Made by a program: the position numbers and the translations under genes. From NCBI RefSeq assembly GCF_003589745.1, contig NZ_CP032364.1, positions 2,418,001 to 2,482,000 on the forward strand: a stretch of 64,000 nt of DNA, in the 5' to 3' direction. Positions 54,874 to 63,836 of the stretch are shown here, one piece after another (within the stretch, counting starts at the first letter, position 1; each line of letters begins with the position of its first letter). The notes beneath the pieces are model-generated. The model was not told the DNA's origin. It saw nothing but the letters and a program-made list of their open reading frames with translations, and did no database searches. Origin of the DNA: Lachnoanaerobaculum umeaense. Its GTDB lineage: Bacteria > Bacillota > Clostridia > Lachnospirales > Lachnospiraceae.

Positions 54874-54915
54874 AATAGTTACATTAGTCATTATTTTATG
54901 ACTGATATAACTATT
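54874..54915 (-). terminator. corA terminator
   Basis: On the minus strand an 18-base arm (54898-54915) pairs with 54874-54891 with two G-U pairs. A run of seven T follows. It starts six bases after the corA stop. The sugar operon begins only about 35 bases further on, so its promoter must overlap this hairpin or the operon depends on read-through. Confidence 0.85.
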
Positions 54916-54920
54916 ATTTA

Positions 54921-55817
54921 TTATAATTTCTTCCATATAAACTTCCACATTGCCCATAAAAGCAATGCAGTAATAACAGTAATAAGTATCCATCCACCCT
55001 CCATTTTTGAGAAAGGAAGGTCCACATTCATACCGAAAAAGCCTGAGATCACAGTAGGAATTGTCATCAGAAGCGACCATATAGTCATAATACGCATAGT
55101 TTCGTTCAGCTTAATGTTTATCAGATTATTGTACATACCACTCATCTGTTCAACTATACTTGATGCCATATCAGCCATATCGCTTGCCTGCTTTGCCTCT
55201 ATATATGCATCTTCCAACTCCTCTTTTTCAGCTTCATTACATTTTTTTATTGCTGAAGTTATTCTCATCTGCCTTATTGCAACTACATTCTGTCTTGTAG
55301 CCGCACCCAGATAGATAAGACCTACTTCAAGGTCTGAAAGATCCCAGATACCCTGATTATTTGTATTCATTCTAAGTCTTCTATTCAGATGTAATCTCTC
55401 TTCATTAAGTTTATCAAGTATAGGTAGAAATGAATCTGAAATAACAAAAAGGCTCAAAAAAAGCAACATCATAGGGGTACTTGCCTCTTCAGCTTTTATA
55501 TATTTTTCAATCTGTGGCACTATATAGTTGGTATCATAGGTTACAAACATAAATATACTTTCAGAATTTACAAAAAATTTTATAGATCTGGTCTCATAAT
55601 GCCCATTATTTTGTATAAAAGCCGGTACATGTATGACTACCAACAGATTCTTTCCGTCGTATTCCACTCTGGCTCTCTCATTTGAATCCAAAACATATTC
55701 AGCCATTTCCTCCGTCAAATCAAACTTGGTTTCCAAGGTCTCTACATCCGCTATATTGCTGACATCTACTACTCTCCAATAAAACTTTTTTCCATCTTCT
55801 CCCATATATATCTGCAT
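54921..55817 (-). CDS. corA: CorA-family magnesium/cobalt channel
   Basis: This 298-residue protein has an N-terminal cytoplasmic domain and a long helix (about residues 135-235). Two C-terminal membrane helices follow: the first ends with the family signature YGMN-type FFGMNVDLPF, and the second is ITVITALLLWAMWKF. CorA pentamers carry magnesium, cobalt or related divalent ions. No magnesium-responsive leader is obvious upstream. It is a single-gene unit, ended by the strong terminator at 54874-54915. Confidence 0.93.
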   Translation of the reverse strand: MQIYMGEDGKKFYWRVVDVSNIADVETLETKFDLTEEMAEYVLDSNERARVEYDGKNLLVVIHVPAFIQNNGHYETRSIKFFVNSESIFMFVTYDTNYIVPQIEKYIKAEEASTPMMLLFLSLFVISDSFLPILDKLNEERLHLNRRLRMNTNNQGIWDLSDLEVGLIYLGAATRQNVVAIRQMRITSAIKKCNEAEKEELEDAYIEAKQASDMADMASSIVEQMSGMYNNLINIKLNETMRIMTIWSLLMTIPTVISGFFGMNVDLPFSKMEGGWILITVITALLLWAMWKFIWKKL

Positions 55818-55876
55818 TTAATAATCCTCACCCCCTTCGTTTTAGTTCAAAAGTATTATCTATATCTGCTACCTTA

Positions 55877-56545
55877 TTATTTCTCTCTTATACTTATAGT
55901 ATCACCATACTCCCCATACCATTTATCATCTACTGTGATATACTTTATCTCTTCTAAAAGTAATTGTTCTATATTGGCATTGGTCTCTTCTATAAGTTTC
56001 TTTTGTAATTTCTCACATTCTTCACTCTTAAATATAAGACTTATCGTAACCATATCATCAAATATAGTATCCTCAATCACAACATTTTCGCTCTCTGCAA
56101 TATACTTTATCTTTCCATAAAAATCATATCCAAACTTGTACTTTACTCTAACTCCTGAATTAATTTCACCAATCTTGCCTTTACTCAGTGCTTCTATAAC
56201 CGCACCTTGATAGGCACGAATAAGCCCACCTACTCCAAGCAGTGTTCCTCCAAAATATCTTGTAACCACTGCCACTATATCAAAATATCCCTGATTTTGT
56301 ATTACCTCCATCATAGGCATTCCTGCACTTCTTTGCGGCTCTCCGTCATCAGAACATTTTTTCTTATTTCCATCTTCTCCTATGATATATGCATAACAGT
56401 TATGTCTGGCATCATAGTATTTTTTTTTTATCTTCTCTATAAATTCCAGTGCTTCTTCCTCAGAATTTACCATCGCAATATTGGCAATAAACCTTGATTT
56501 CTTTTCTACAATCTCAGCTTCACAAGCCTCCAGAATGATTCTCAT
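55877..56545 (-). CDS. YigZ/IMPACT-family protein
   Basis: This 222-residue protein shows the UPF0029 N-terminal signature DARHNCYAYIIG, then CSDDGEPQRSAGMPMMEVIQ, and VVTRYFGGTLLGVGGLIRAY. A ferredoxin-like C-terminal domain (DUF1949) follows. Members bind nucleic acid and are implicated in translation stress in relatives, but the bacterial function is not established. It is single-gene and well conserved. Confidence 0.92.
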   Translation of the reverse strand: MRIILEACEAEIVEKKSRFIANIAMVNSEEEALEFIEKIKKKYYDARHNCYAYIIGEDGNKKKCSDDGEPQRSAGMPMMEVIQNQGYFDIVAVVTRYFGGTLLGVGGLIRAYQGAVIEALSKGKIGEINSGVRVKYKFGYDFYGKIKYIAESENVVIEDTIFDDMVTISLIFKSEECEKLQKKLIEETNANIEQLLLEEIKYITVDDKWYGEYGDTISIREK

Positions 56546-56600
56546 AGATTTTCTCTCCTGTTTTCATCAGAGTATTATAGCAAATGTTTTGAAAAATAAA

Positions 56601-56624
56601 AAGCCCTCGGTAAACCCGAAAGCT
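56601..56624 (-). terminator. terminator after the LRAT-domain gene
   Basis: On the minus strand AAGCTTTCGG and CCGAGGGCTT form a stem with an internal mismatch, followed by TTTATTTTTC. It begins about 12 bases after the stop codon of the LRAT-type gene. Confidence 0.75.
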
Positions 56625-56635
56625 TTTATATTTTC

Positions 56636-57331
56636 CTATATTGACAACACCATATCCACCTGACGTGAAAAGGATATGCCGGTTTTACACCAAAGTGCAA
56701 AATGCTCACAATTATTTCTGGTGAAATTATAGGCGCTCTCTCCAAGCCTTGACTTGGCCCTCTCTATAGTCTCCTCAGGTGAAAACAGCTTATACTTTGC
56801 TTTGAATAAAAAATCAAATATTCCCATATGTTCTCTGGGATTTACATTAAAATTTGTACTGCTTCTAAGCTTCCTGGGCGGACCACCGGTTTTGGGAAAA
56901 TGTAAAACAAAATAGTCCTTTGACCCTTGTGTAAAGTCCTTTAAATCAGTTTCATATATGCTGACATTCCTGCCAAAGTCCTTTGTCTTATCAGCATAAT
57001 GTATGACTTTACCATCTCCTATATAGATACCATAATGATCATAAAATGACCTTGATACACCTATCACATCCCCCGGCTTTAGAAAATTTCCTGAAACCAG
57101 CCTCTCAAACTTCTCCTCCATTGCACTCATAGTTCCGGTAGCTTTTCTTATATTATTTTTATCAAGAATTCTGGCATGACCATCAAGCAGATTGTATTGC
57201 AATCTGTAACCCATCTCCTCTTTTTTATCTCTCCAAAAATGTTGCTTACCGCAAATCTTTTCTTCTCTATTAGGTCTATCTCCACCGTTTCCCATCAACA
57301 ATTTTCCGGCAATTAAAAGTGCTAATAACAT
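56636..57331 (-). CDS. LRAT-domain (NlpC/P60-superfamily) protein with N-terminal membrane anchor
   Basis: This 231-residue protein has a short N-terminal hydrophobic stretch (MLLALLIAGKLLMG) and then an LRAT-type papain-like fold. The catalytic histidines are in FYDHYGIYIGDGKVIHYA near residue 100, and the nucleophile cysteine is in NNCEHFALWC near 210. The circularly permuted H-H-C order is the LRAT hallmark. Eukaryotic relatives are lipid acyltransferases or phospholipases. Bacterial ones are poorly understood. The neighbours (hflX, yigZ) give no hint. The weak anchor implies action at the membrane. Confidence 0.85.
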   Translation of the reverse strand: MLLALLIAGKLLMGNGGDRPNREEKICGKQHFWRDKKEEMGYRLQYNLLDGHARILDKNNIRKATGTMSAMEEKFERLVSGNFLKPGDVIGVSRSFYDHYGIYIGDGKVIHYADKTKDFGRNVSIYETDLKDFTQGSKDYFVLHFPKTGGPPRKLRSSTNFNVNPREHMGIFDFLFKAKYKLFSPEETIERAKSRLGESAYNFTRNNCEHFALWCKTGISFSRQVDMVLSI

Positions 57332-57421
57332 ATTCTCTCCAAGTAATATAGCTTTTAGCCCGTTAGGCTTAGCTAAGTTAGGTAATACTAATATATATTA
57401 CTTGTAAAATTTTTTCAAGTC

Positions 57422-58663
57422 TTATTTCACCTTGCCGAAAATCTCTGCCGGAATATATGCCTTAATGCTTATACCCTCATCTATATATTCCTCACTCAGA
57501 ATTTCACCGAACTTTCTTATAATAGCTATCTTTCCTGCTTCTTTATATGAAAAAATATGTTCAAGATAAACCCTTTGTTTTTGTAAAATATCTTCTATAG
57601 TCTTTTTTAGTTCTTCAATACCTTCTCCTGTTTTTGCAGACATTTTTAAGACCTTGTCTGCATGAAAATCTCTTGGAAGCTCCATATCTTCTTCCATCAG
57701 ATCTGTCTTATTAAATATTGTGATAATATCCTTATCAACCACTTCAAGGCTTCTTAGAGTATCATATACCACTAACATCTGTGAAGTTGCCTCTTCATTT
57801 GAAGCATCCACCATATGTATCAAAAGGTTTGCATACTTTGCCTCTTCCAAAGTGGATTTGAAAGCTTCTATAAGGTGATGTGGAAGCTTTCTGATAAATC
57901 CTACTGTATCAGTCATCAAAATTTCCTGACCGCTTCCAAGTTTTAACTTCCTTGTTGTAGGATCCAGAGTTGCAAAAAGCTTGTCCTCCGCCAATATATC
58001 CGCATCTGTAAGCTTATTAAGTAAAGTGGATTTGCCGGCATTTGTATATCCTACTATTGCCACATTAAAAGCCAAATTCTCATCTCTGGACTTTCTTATT
58101 AGTTCTCTATGATTTTCAACCTTTTTCAGCTCTGATTTTAGTTGTGAAATTCTCTCATGTATAAGTCTTCTGTCCATCTCAAGTTTCTTCTCTCCGGGAC
58201 CTCTTGTACCTATACCTCCTCCAAGCCTTGAAAGACTACTTCTAAGACCTATTAGTCTTGCAGATGAAAATTTCAGCTGTGCCAGTTCTACCTGAATCTT
58301 TCCCTCACTGGTTGTAGCTCTTTTTGCAAAGATATCCAAAATAACCATGGTTCTATCCATCACTTTTGTATCCAGAAGATTTTCAAGATTCCTAAGCTGT
58401 GCCGGAGTAAGTTCATCATCACATACTACGCCTGTGGCATCCAACTCCAGTACTCTTTCTTTAACTTCCTCTATCTTACCCTTACCAATATATGTGCCGG
58501 GATGCATTCTCTCTCTTGACTGTATAATACTGTCAAGTACTACTGCACCTGCCGTATCTACCAGCTCAGCCAACTCCTTCATAGATTCTTTTGTATCATC
58601 TCCTACATCCACACCCAGAAGAATAACTCTTTCTACGATTTCCTTTGTTTCAAATGTACTCAT
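57422..58663 (-). CDS. hflX: GTPase HflX
   Basis: This 413-residue protein has the N-terminal HflX domain (MHPGTYIGKGKIEEVKE near 55), the glycine-rich linker LSRLGGGIGTRGPGEK, and a complete GTPase domain: VAIVGYTNAGKSTLLNKL, DPTTRKL, DTVGFIRKLPHHL and FNKTDL. HflX binds the 50S subunit and splits stalled ribosomes, for example in heat stress. It lies seven bases before the TPR lipoprotein stop in the same direction, so the genes may be co-transcribed. Confidence 0.95.
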   Translation of the reverse strand: MSTFETKEIVERVILLGVDVGDDTKESMKELAELVDTAGAVVLDSIIQSRERMHPGTYIGKGKIEEVKERVLELDATGVVCDDELTPAQLRNLENLLDTKVMDRTMVILDIFAKRATTSEGKIQVELAQLKFSSARLIGLRSSLSRLGGGIGTRGPGEKKLEMDRRLIHERISQLKSELKKVENHRELIRKSRDENLAFNVAIVGYTNAGKSTLLNKLTDADILAEDKLFATLDPTTRKLKLGSGQEILMTDTVGFIRKLPHHLIEAFKSTLEEAKYANLLIHMVDASNEEATSQMLVVYDTLRSLEVVDKDIITIFNKTDLMEEDMELPRDFHADKVLKMSAKTGEGIEELKKTIEDILQKQRVYLEHIFSYKEAGKIAIIRKFGEILSEEYIDEGISIKAYIPAEIFGKVK

Positions 58664-58670
58664 ATATTAC

Positions 58671-59510
58671 CTATCTTATTCTTGAATTAAGGAATGCTAC
58701 CTCATGAGAAACGGTATCATCCTCACCGTATTTATCAATATATGCATTAAAGCATTCTAATGCCTTATCATATTCTCCCATGTACTCATAGCAAGAGCCC
58801 TTTGAAAACATCAAAGATTTCATGGTTTCCTCATCACTGCTTACTAAATCTTTGTTTTCTAAAAGTGCTATACCCTCATCCACCGCCTCAAGTGCCTTAT
58901 CATAGTCCTCTCTTTTTGACATATGCTTTGCATATACTGCAAACACCTTGGCATTCTTTCTATCAGTTTCTTTTAACTGTTTTTCCAAAAATTCCTCTGC
59001 CTTATCCAGATATGATGAATCAGCATTTTTTTCATACATATCCTCATAATACTTCACAATGGCAATACCTGCATTGATATGTAATTCACTCCTGTCATCA
59101 AGACTTTCAGCCTTATTATACATTTCTATAGCATCTGTTATATCTATATCCATATCCACATTGCTTAGATTTGTATAGATAATAGTCAACATATCAATAT
59201 ATTCTCTTCTTTCCTCATCCGCAGATATAAGAAGCTTATATGTGTGTTCTGCCGCTTTATAATCACCTGCCTTATATTCTGCCTCTGCCCTGTATCTAAG
59301 TATATCTATCTCTAGTCCTCTGATATTTTTACTGCCATGTACTCCTATTGCTTTATCAAAAGCTTCTACCGCTTCAGCATAATTCCCTTCATCCAGAAGT
59401 ATCTTACCGCTTTCAAAGTATTTTTTTTCCTTAACAGAACAACCGCTTAAAAAGAGTATAGCCATTATTCCGGCAATAAATACTTTTTTAATTTTTCCCT
59501 GTGCTACCAA
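58671..59510 (-). CDS. TPR-repeat lipoprotein
   Basis: The likely start is a TTG at 59510, six bases after GAGGTG, inside the end of the dUTPase gene. A longer ATG start at 59531 has no ribosome site. The signal peptide ([17 protein letters not shown]) ends in a lipobox, so the mature protein is lipid-anchored outside. It has about six TPR-type repeats, such as [36 protein letters not shown] and [18 protein letters not shown]. Such proteins organise envelope complexes. Its partner is unknown. Confidence 0.85.
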   Translation of the reverse strand: MVAQGKIKKVFIAGIMAILFLSGCSVKEKKYFESGKILLDEGNYAEAVEAFDKAIGVHGSKNIRGLEIDILRYRAEAEYKAGDYKAAEHTYKLLISADEERREYIDMLTIIYTNLSNVDMDIDITDAIEMYNKAESLDDRSELHINAGIAIVKYYEDMYEKNADSSYLDKAEEFLEKQLKETDRKNAKVFAVYAKHMSKREDYDKALEAVDEGIALLENKDLVSSDEETMKSLMFSKGSCYEYMGEYDKALECFNAYIDKYGEDDTVSHEVAFLNSRIR

Positions 59511-59919
59511 AGCCACCTCTGTCAACTCCATTCAGTTTTTCTACTTCTTCAAATTCAAATGCATCCTGATGCTTCATTATTCTAAACTGGCATATTCTAT
59601 CATTAATCTCTATTATAGTATCTCTCATTGCCAACGCCGGAAATCTCCATTCATCATTGTCACCGGAATACGACTCATCAATTACACCCATAGAATTTGT
59701 CTGTAAAATTCCAAAGTTTTTAAATGTGGAACTTCTTGGCACAACCAAAGCCTCATATCCCTTTGGCAACTCCATTCCCACTCCAAGCCTGATTAGTCTA
59801 TACTCCCCTGCTTTTAATTCCACTCTTTCAGCAGCTCTTAGGTCGATCCAATCACTTTTTCCATCTATAAATTTTAATCTCTCAATCTCATCACTAAAAT
59901 ATTTTATATTTATCTTCAT
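59488..59919 (-). CDS. dut: dUTPase (dUTP diphosphatase)
   Basis: This 143-residue trimeric-type dUTPase has all five motifs recognisable: [39 protein letters not shown] and [10 protein letters not shown]. It hydrolyses dUTP to dUMP and pyrophosphate. It lies between scpB (three bases upstream) and the TPR lipoprotein, so it belongs to the scpA-scpB unit. The C-terminal P-loop-like motif is intact. Confidence 0.93.
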   Translation of the reverse strand: MKINIKYFSDEIERLKFIDGKSDWIDLRAAERVELKAGEYRLIRLGVGMELPKGYEALVVPRSSTFKNFGILQTNSMGVIDESYSGDNDEWRFPALAMRDTIIEINDRICQFRIMKHQDAFEFEEVEKLNGVDRGGFGSTGKN

Positions 59920-59922
59920 AGC

Positions 59923-60528
59923 TTATTTATCTCCACCTGTTCCGTTAATTTCACTTTCAAAACCGAATTTCCATCCGGTCTCTTCCTCCACCTCATGTAA
60001 TATCTCTGCTTCCAAATCTGAATCAAGCCTTGGAAGTGCTTCCTTTGATTCCACACCAAATCTTCTAAGGAATTCCTCTGTAGTGGCAAACTGTGCAGGC
60101 CTTCCTGGAGCATCAAGTTTTCCTGCCTCATATACCAACCCAAACTCTACAAGTCGGTTTACCATATGGTCGGAAGATACTCCTCTTATTTTCTCTATTT
60201 CAGACTTTGTTATAGGTTGCTTATATGCAATAATTGATAATGTCTCAAGCATAGCATCTGTAAGCACCTGCTTTTTTGGAGTCTTGCATACTTTTATCAA
60301 TTTCTCATAATGCTCTGACTTGGTACACATCTGAACACAATCTCCCAAATCAATTATTTGTATGCCTCTATTATCCTTTTCATACTTTTCTTTCAGAGAC
60401 TCCAGGTTTTGAATTACTTCATCCTCCTTCATTTCAAGAGCAATACATAATTGTCTGATTTCTACAGAAGCTCCTAAAGCAAATAGTATTGCTTCTATTG
60501 CAGCCTCAGTTTTACTCAATTTAGCCAT
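59923..60528 (-). CDS. scpB: segregation and condensation protein B
   Basis: This 201-residue winged-helix protein has the family pattern EAAIEAILFALGASVEIRQL at the start, ETLSIIAYKQPITKSEIEKIRG near residue 95, and GRPAQFATTEEFLRRFG near 145. ScpB, with ScpA and SMC, forms the condensin-like complex that organises the chromosome. It overlaps scpA by eight bases. This is a standard firmicute arrangement. Confidence 0.95.
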   Translation of the reverse strand: MAKLSKTEAAIEAILFALGASVEIRQLCIALEMKEDEVIQNLESLKEKYEKDNRGIQIIDLGDCVQMCTKSEHYEKLIKVCKTPKKQVLTDAMLETLSIIAYKQPITKSEIEKIRGVSSDHMVNRLVEFGLVYEAGKLDAPGRPAQFATTEEFLRRFGVESKEALPRLDSDLEAEILHEVEEETGWKFGFESEINGTGGDK

Positions 60529-61315
60529 CCAGTATATCGCTAAGATCTAGCGTCTCCTCCTTCCCCTCTTCTTCCAAAGTCTCTATTAACATTTCTCCGA
60601 ATGTTTCTTCTTGTACAAGAGATATTTTACCAATCCTCATAAGCTCCAACACGCTTAAGAATGTGACAACAACCTCAAGTTTTGTTGCCTGCCTTTCTAA
60701 AAGTGACTGAAATGTAAATTTCCTGTACTTTCTGGCATATGCCATCACTTCTGTTATCTTCGTTTCCAGAGAAATCGGTTCTTTTTTTATAGTACCGAAA
60801 TTACTTCTTACTTTATCAATCCTATTATCCTTTTGCTTCATTACCCGGTCAAACACCAGTCTTAATTTATGCAAGTTCATATCACCAAAAAGCTCATCAA
60901 GATTTGCAGGCTCTCTGTATTCTGCCACTTCACTTGGTATACTCGGTTCTTTAAAAAGTACTTTCTCTGCATCGAAATATCTGCCTGCAAGCTCATTTGC
61001 CATCAACTTATATTTTTTATATTCTAAAAGCCTTGCTACAAGCTCTGCTCTTGGATCTATGATCTCCTTTGTTTCCTCATCCTCTTCCAATGGTAAAAGC
61101 ATTCTTGCCTTTATATCTAAAAGTGTGGTAGCCATCACAATAAATTCACTCATCAAATCCAGATCATCTGTCTCCAAATGATTCATGTAGTTCAAATACT
61201 GTTCAGTTATACTTACAATAGGAATATCATATATATCTATTCTATCTCTTTCTATAAGATATAGAAGCAAATCCAGCGGTCCTTCAAACCTCTCCAATTT
61301 ATATGAAATCTCCAT
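60521..61315 (-). CDS. scpA: segregation and condensation protein A
   Basis: This kleisin-type protein starts at the ATG at 61315 (GAGAGG ahead). It shows the N-terminal SMC-binding helix ERFEGPLDLLLYLIERDRIDIYDIPI and the C-terminal winged helix (VTFLSVLELMRIGKI). The about 264-residue length is normal. It closes the SMC ring and is coupled to scpB by an overlap. The upstream gene is a metallophosphoesterase on the same strand. Confidence 0.95.
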   Translation of the reverse strand: MEISYKLERFEGPLDLLLYLIERDRIDIYDIPIVSITEQYLNYMNHLETDDLDLMSEFIVMATTLLDIKARMLLPLEEDEETKEIIDPRAELVARLLEYKKYKLMANELAGRYFDAEKVLFKEPSIPSEVAEYREPANLDELFGDMNLHKLRLVFDRVMKQKDNRIDKVRSNFGTIKKEPISLETKITEVMAYARKYRKFTFQSLLERQATKLEVVVTFLSVLELMRIGKISLVQEETFGEMLIETLEEEGKEETLDLSDILDG

Positions 61316-61363
61316 ACTCACCTCTCATATAGATCTCTCTCAACCTTATTATTGTATCAAATT

Positions 61364-62224
61364 TCAGGCTTTATTGCGACTGTTAAGATTTATAACTATT
61401 AACTCCGACATATCATTTAATCTAATATTTATACTATGTGTTCCAAGCCCTGCACCTATTATTTGACTCATTCTTCCAATCTTTTTTAATCCCACCACTA
61501 ATCTGCTCAAAAAATGAAATTGTGGAGTCATCAAGCCTATTCCACTCGGTAGTCTTATAGTACCACCATGGAAATGCCCTGCAAGAGCCAAATCTACCTG
61601 ACTTTTTTCATAGTCATTTGCAAAAAGGGGAGAATGTGCCAATAAAATATTAAACTTAGACGTATCTATATCCAGTCGATTCTCTATATAAGAAATATCC
61701 AAAGATCTTTTATATCTTCTCAAATAATATTTTTCATCTAAATCCAAACCATGAATACAAATATTTTCATATATATCCATACTGCTGTTTGAAAGGTATA
61801 CTATTCCCATATCCTCTACTATTTGCTTGTATTGGTGATAATTCAATCCGAATTTATTTTCTTTTAATCTTTGCTCATGATTCCCATTTGCGTATATACA
61901 TTTATATTTCCTTGAAAGATTCTGCAAAAGTGGCAGAACATTTTCTATGCCAAGTCGATTTTTAACAGTTATCATATCCCCTCCTATAAGTATAAGATCG
62001 GGATATATCTCATCTATCGCAGATATAAGCCTTTTATTATTCTTGCCAAAACTATTATTGTGCAGATCTGTTAAAAAGACTATTTTCTTTTTATTATCTA
62101 TTTTTCTGCTACTTATATCATATTGTACTATCTTAAAATTCTTTCTCTCATAAAAAGAACGGAGTAGTAAGGTACTACAACCCACTACTCCTAATCCTAA
62201 AATTTTAGAAAATATATTTTTCAT
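61364..62224 (-). CDS. membrane-anchored metallophosphoesterase (YkuE/YaeI type)
   Basis: This 286-residue protein has an N-terminal hydrophobic segment (ILGLGVVGCSTLLL) and a calcineurin-like domain with all metal-ligand motifs: FLTDLHNNSFG, LIGGDMITV, YANGNHEQR, ILLAHSPLF and LAGHFHGGTIRLP. Relatives at the membrane hydrolyse phosphate esters, and a lipid-linked substrate is likely. The substrate here is unknown. It sits between scpA and the carboxypeptidase gene. Confidence 0.9.
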   Translation of the reverse strand: MKNIFSKILGLGVVGCSTLLLRSFYERKNFKIVQYDISSRKIDNKKKIVFLTDLHNNSFGKNNKRLISAIDEIYPDLILIGGDMITVKNRLGIENVLPLLQNLSRKYKCIYANGNHEQRLKENKFGLNYHQYKQIVEDMGIVYLSNSSMDIYENICIHGLDLDEKYYLRRYKRSLDISYIENRLDIDTSKFNILLAHSPLFANDYEKSQVDLALAGHFHGGTIRLPSGIGLMTPQFHFLSRLVVGLKKIGRMSQIIGAGLGTHSINIRLNDMSELIVINLNSRNKA

Positions 62225-62231
62225 TAAACTC

Positions 62232-63551
62232 CTAGCTTACCCAGACTCCGTCACTATTTAAAGTGTAGCCATCAGGTGTGGTGGTATTTGTCAACATTTT
62301 ACCATCACTTCCCAAATAATACCATAGTCCATTATATTTAAGCCAGGATGAAGCATTCATAGCACCTGACTCCTCCATAAAATACCAAGCACCGCCTGCG
62401 TCCTGTCTCCAGCCTCTTGCCATATGGCCATCAGCATCAAACCAATACTTTGTTCCATTTATATTTAGAACCTCAGCTCTTGCACTTGATCTGTCTGACT
62501 TTACATAAAACCAGTTGCCATTTTTTTCTTTCCAACCTACATCAGGAGCCATACCCGGACCATAGTTCTCAGTCTTCATCTCTGATGTTCTTATAGCTTT
62601 CGGTGCCAAATCTACTTTTGCACTGTCAGCCTTTGTCATCTCCGGGGTAACACTTGTCACCTGCTGTGAAGGCTGTGCTGATGCCTTGCTGCCACTTGAT
62701 GCAATCTCAAAGCCATAGTCAAGCAATGCTCTTGTATCCGGATAATGAGTACCCTTACTCTTTAGTATTACTACTATGAGCCTTACTCCATTTCTCTCGG
62801 CACAAGTTACCAGAGTATTACCGGCAGCTTTTGTGTATCCGGTTTTGCCACCTATTACTCCCGGGTAGTTTTCTACACCTGTAACCATCTTATGGTGCAT
62901 TTTTATAACAGTTGGAGTAGATTTTGACCTTGTAGCCGGAAAAGTATATGTCTTCGTACCTGCTATGGTTCTAAAAGTTGGATTTTTAAATGCCTCTGCT
63001 GAGATCAAAGCCATATCTTTGGCTGTTGTCCTATGGTTTTGATCGTTCAGTCCATTTGGATTTACAAAATTTGTATGAGTTGCTCCAAGCTCTCTGGCTC
63101 TTGCATTCATCATATTTGCAAAGCCTGCAACAGAACCTCCTACATGCTCAGCTATACCATTTGATACTTCATTTGCTGATTCAAGCATCATTCCATATAG
63201 AGAATCTCTTACACTTATCCTATCTCCTGCCACCACTCCCAGAGTTGTTGCTCCGGCTTCAAGATTTGTAGTAGCTGATTTCGAATACACTATTGTATCA
63301 TCCAAATTTGCCTGTTCTACTGCAATAAGTCCAGTCATTATCTTTGTGATAGATGCCGGTGCAAACTGAGTATCTCCCTCTTTTTGATATAAAAACTCAC
63401 CTGTATTTGCATTATAAAGTGCCGCCGCCTGTGACGCTATATCAGGAGGTGTGGCTGCATATGCTACCGGACTGTACTCTGGTAAAAATGTTATTGCACT
63501 TAATGATAATAACAGTGATAGACCTCCGGCTATTAATTTTTTTATCTTCAT
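62232..63551 (-). CDS. D-alanyl-D-alanine carboxypeptidase with C-terminal cell-wall-binding repeats
   Basis: The start is the ATG at 63551; AGGAAGG lies close upstream, and a second ATG is one codon before. A signal peptide of about 33 residues ends at VAYAATP. The peptidase_S11 domain has SxxK in APASITKIMTG, SxN in ESANEVSNGIAEH and KTG in GVIGGKTGYTKAAGNT. After a linker near 290-335, four choline/glucan-binding-type repeats close the protein (NGNWFYVKSDRSS, GTKYWFDADGHMARGW, GGAWYFMEESGAMNASSW and NGLWYYLGSDGKML). It trims the last D-alanine from cross-link peptides, held at the wall by the repeats. Confidence 0.93.
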   Translation of the reverse strand: MKIKKLIAGGLSLLLSLSAITFLPEYSPVAYAATPPDIASQAAALYNANTGEFLYQKEGDTQFAPASITKIMTGLIAVEQANLDDTIVYSKSATTNLEAGATTLGVVAGDRISVRDSLYGMMLESANEVSNGIAEHVGGSVAGFANMMNARARELGATHTNFVNPNGLNDQNHRTTAKDMALISAEAFKNPTFRTIAGTKTYTFPATRSKSTPTVIKMHHKMVTGVENYPGVIGGKTGYTKAAGNTLVTCAERNGVRLIVVILKSKGTHYPDTRALLDYGFEIASSGSKASAQPSQQVTSVTPEMTKADSAKVDLAPKAIRTSEMKTENYGPGMAPDVGWKEKNGNWFYVKSDRSSARAEVLNINGTKYWFDADGHMARGWRQDAGGAWYFMEESGAMNASSWLKYNGLWYYLGSDGKMLTNTTTPDGYTLNSDGVWVS

Positions 63552-63802
63552 CATTTCCTTCCTAAATAAGTTTTTATAGTTCATATTGTGATATTTTAGA
63601 ACGAACTATATCTAAGATTTTTGTACTCTAACTTGTTAATACTATATCACAAATATTCAACACATGTATTACTTAAATCTTACATACATATAACTTTATA
63701 CTAAAATGATGAAGATAGTAAAGTACATATTTGATAGTGTAAGAAATTTGTCATGAAAAATAATAATATCTTATATATGCTTTATATCTTATTGAAACAA
63801 AA

Positions 63803-63825
63803 AACCAAGTCTTTTAGACTTGGTT
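63803..63825 (-). terminator. terminator after the nitronate monooxygenase gene
   Basis: A perfect 10-bp stem AACCAAGTCT/AGACTTGGTT has a three-base loop and is followed on the minus strand by TTTTTTG. It is 11 bases beyond the stop codon of the partial gene to the right. Confidence 0.9.
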
Positions 63826-63836
63826 AAAATAATATT

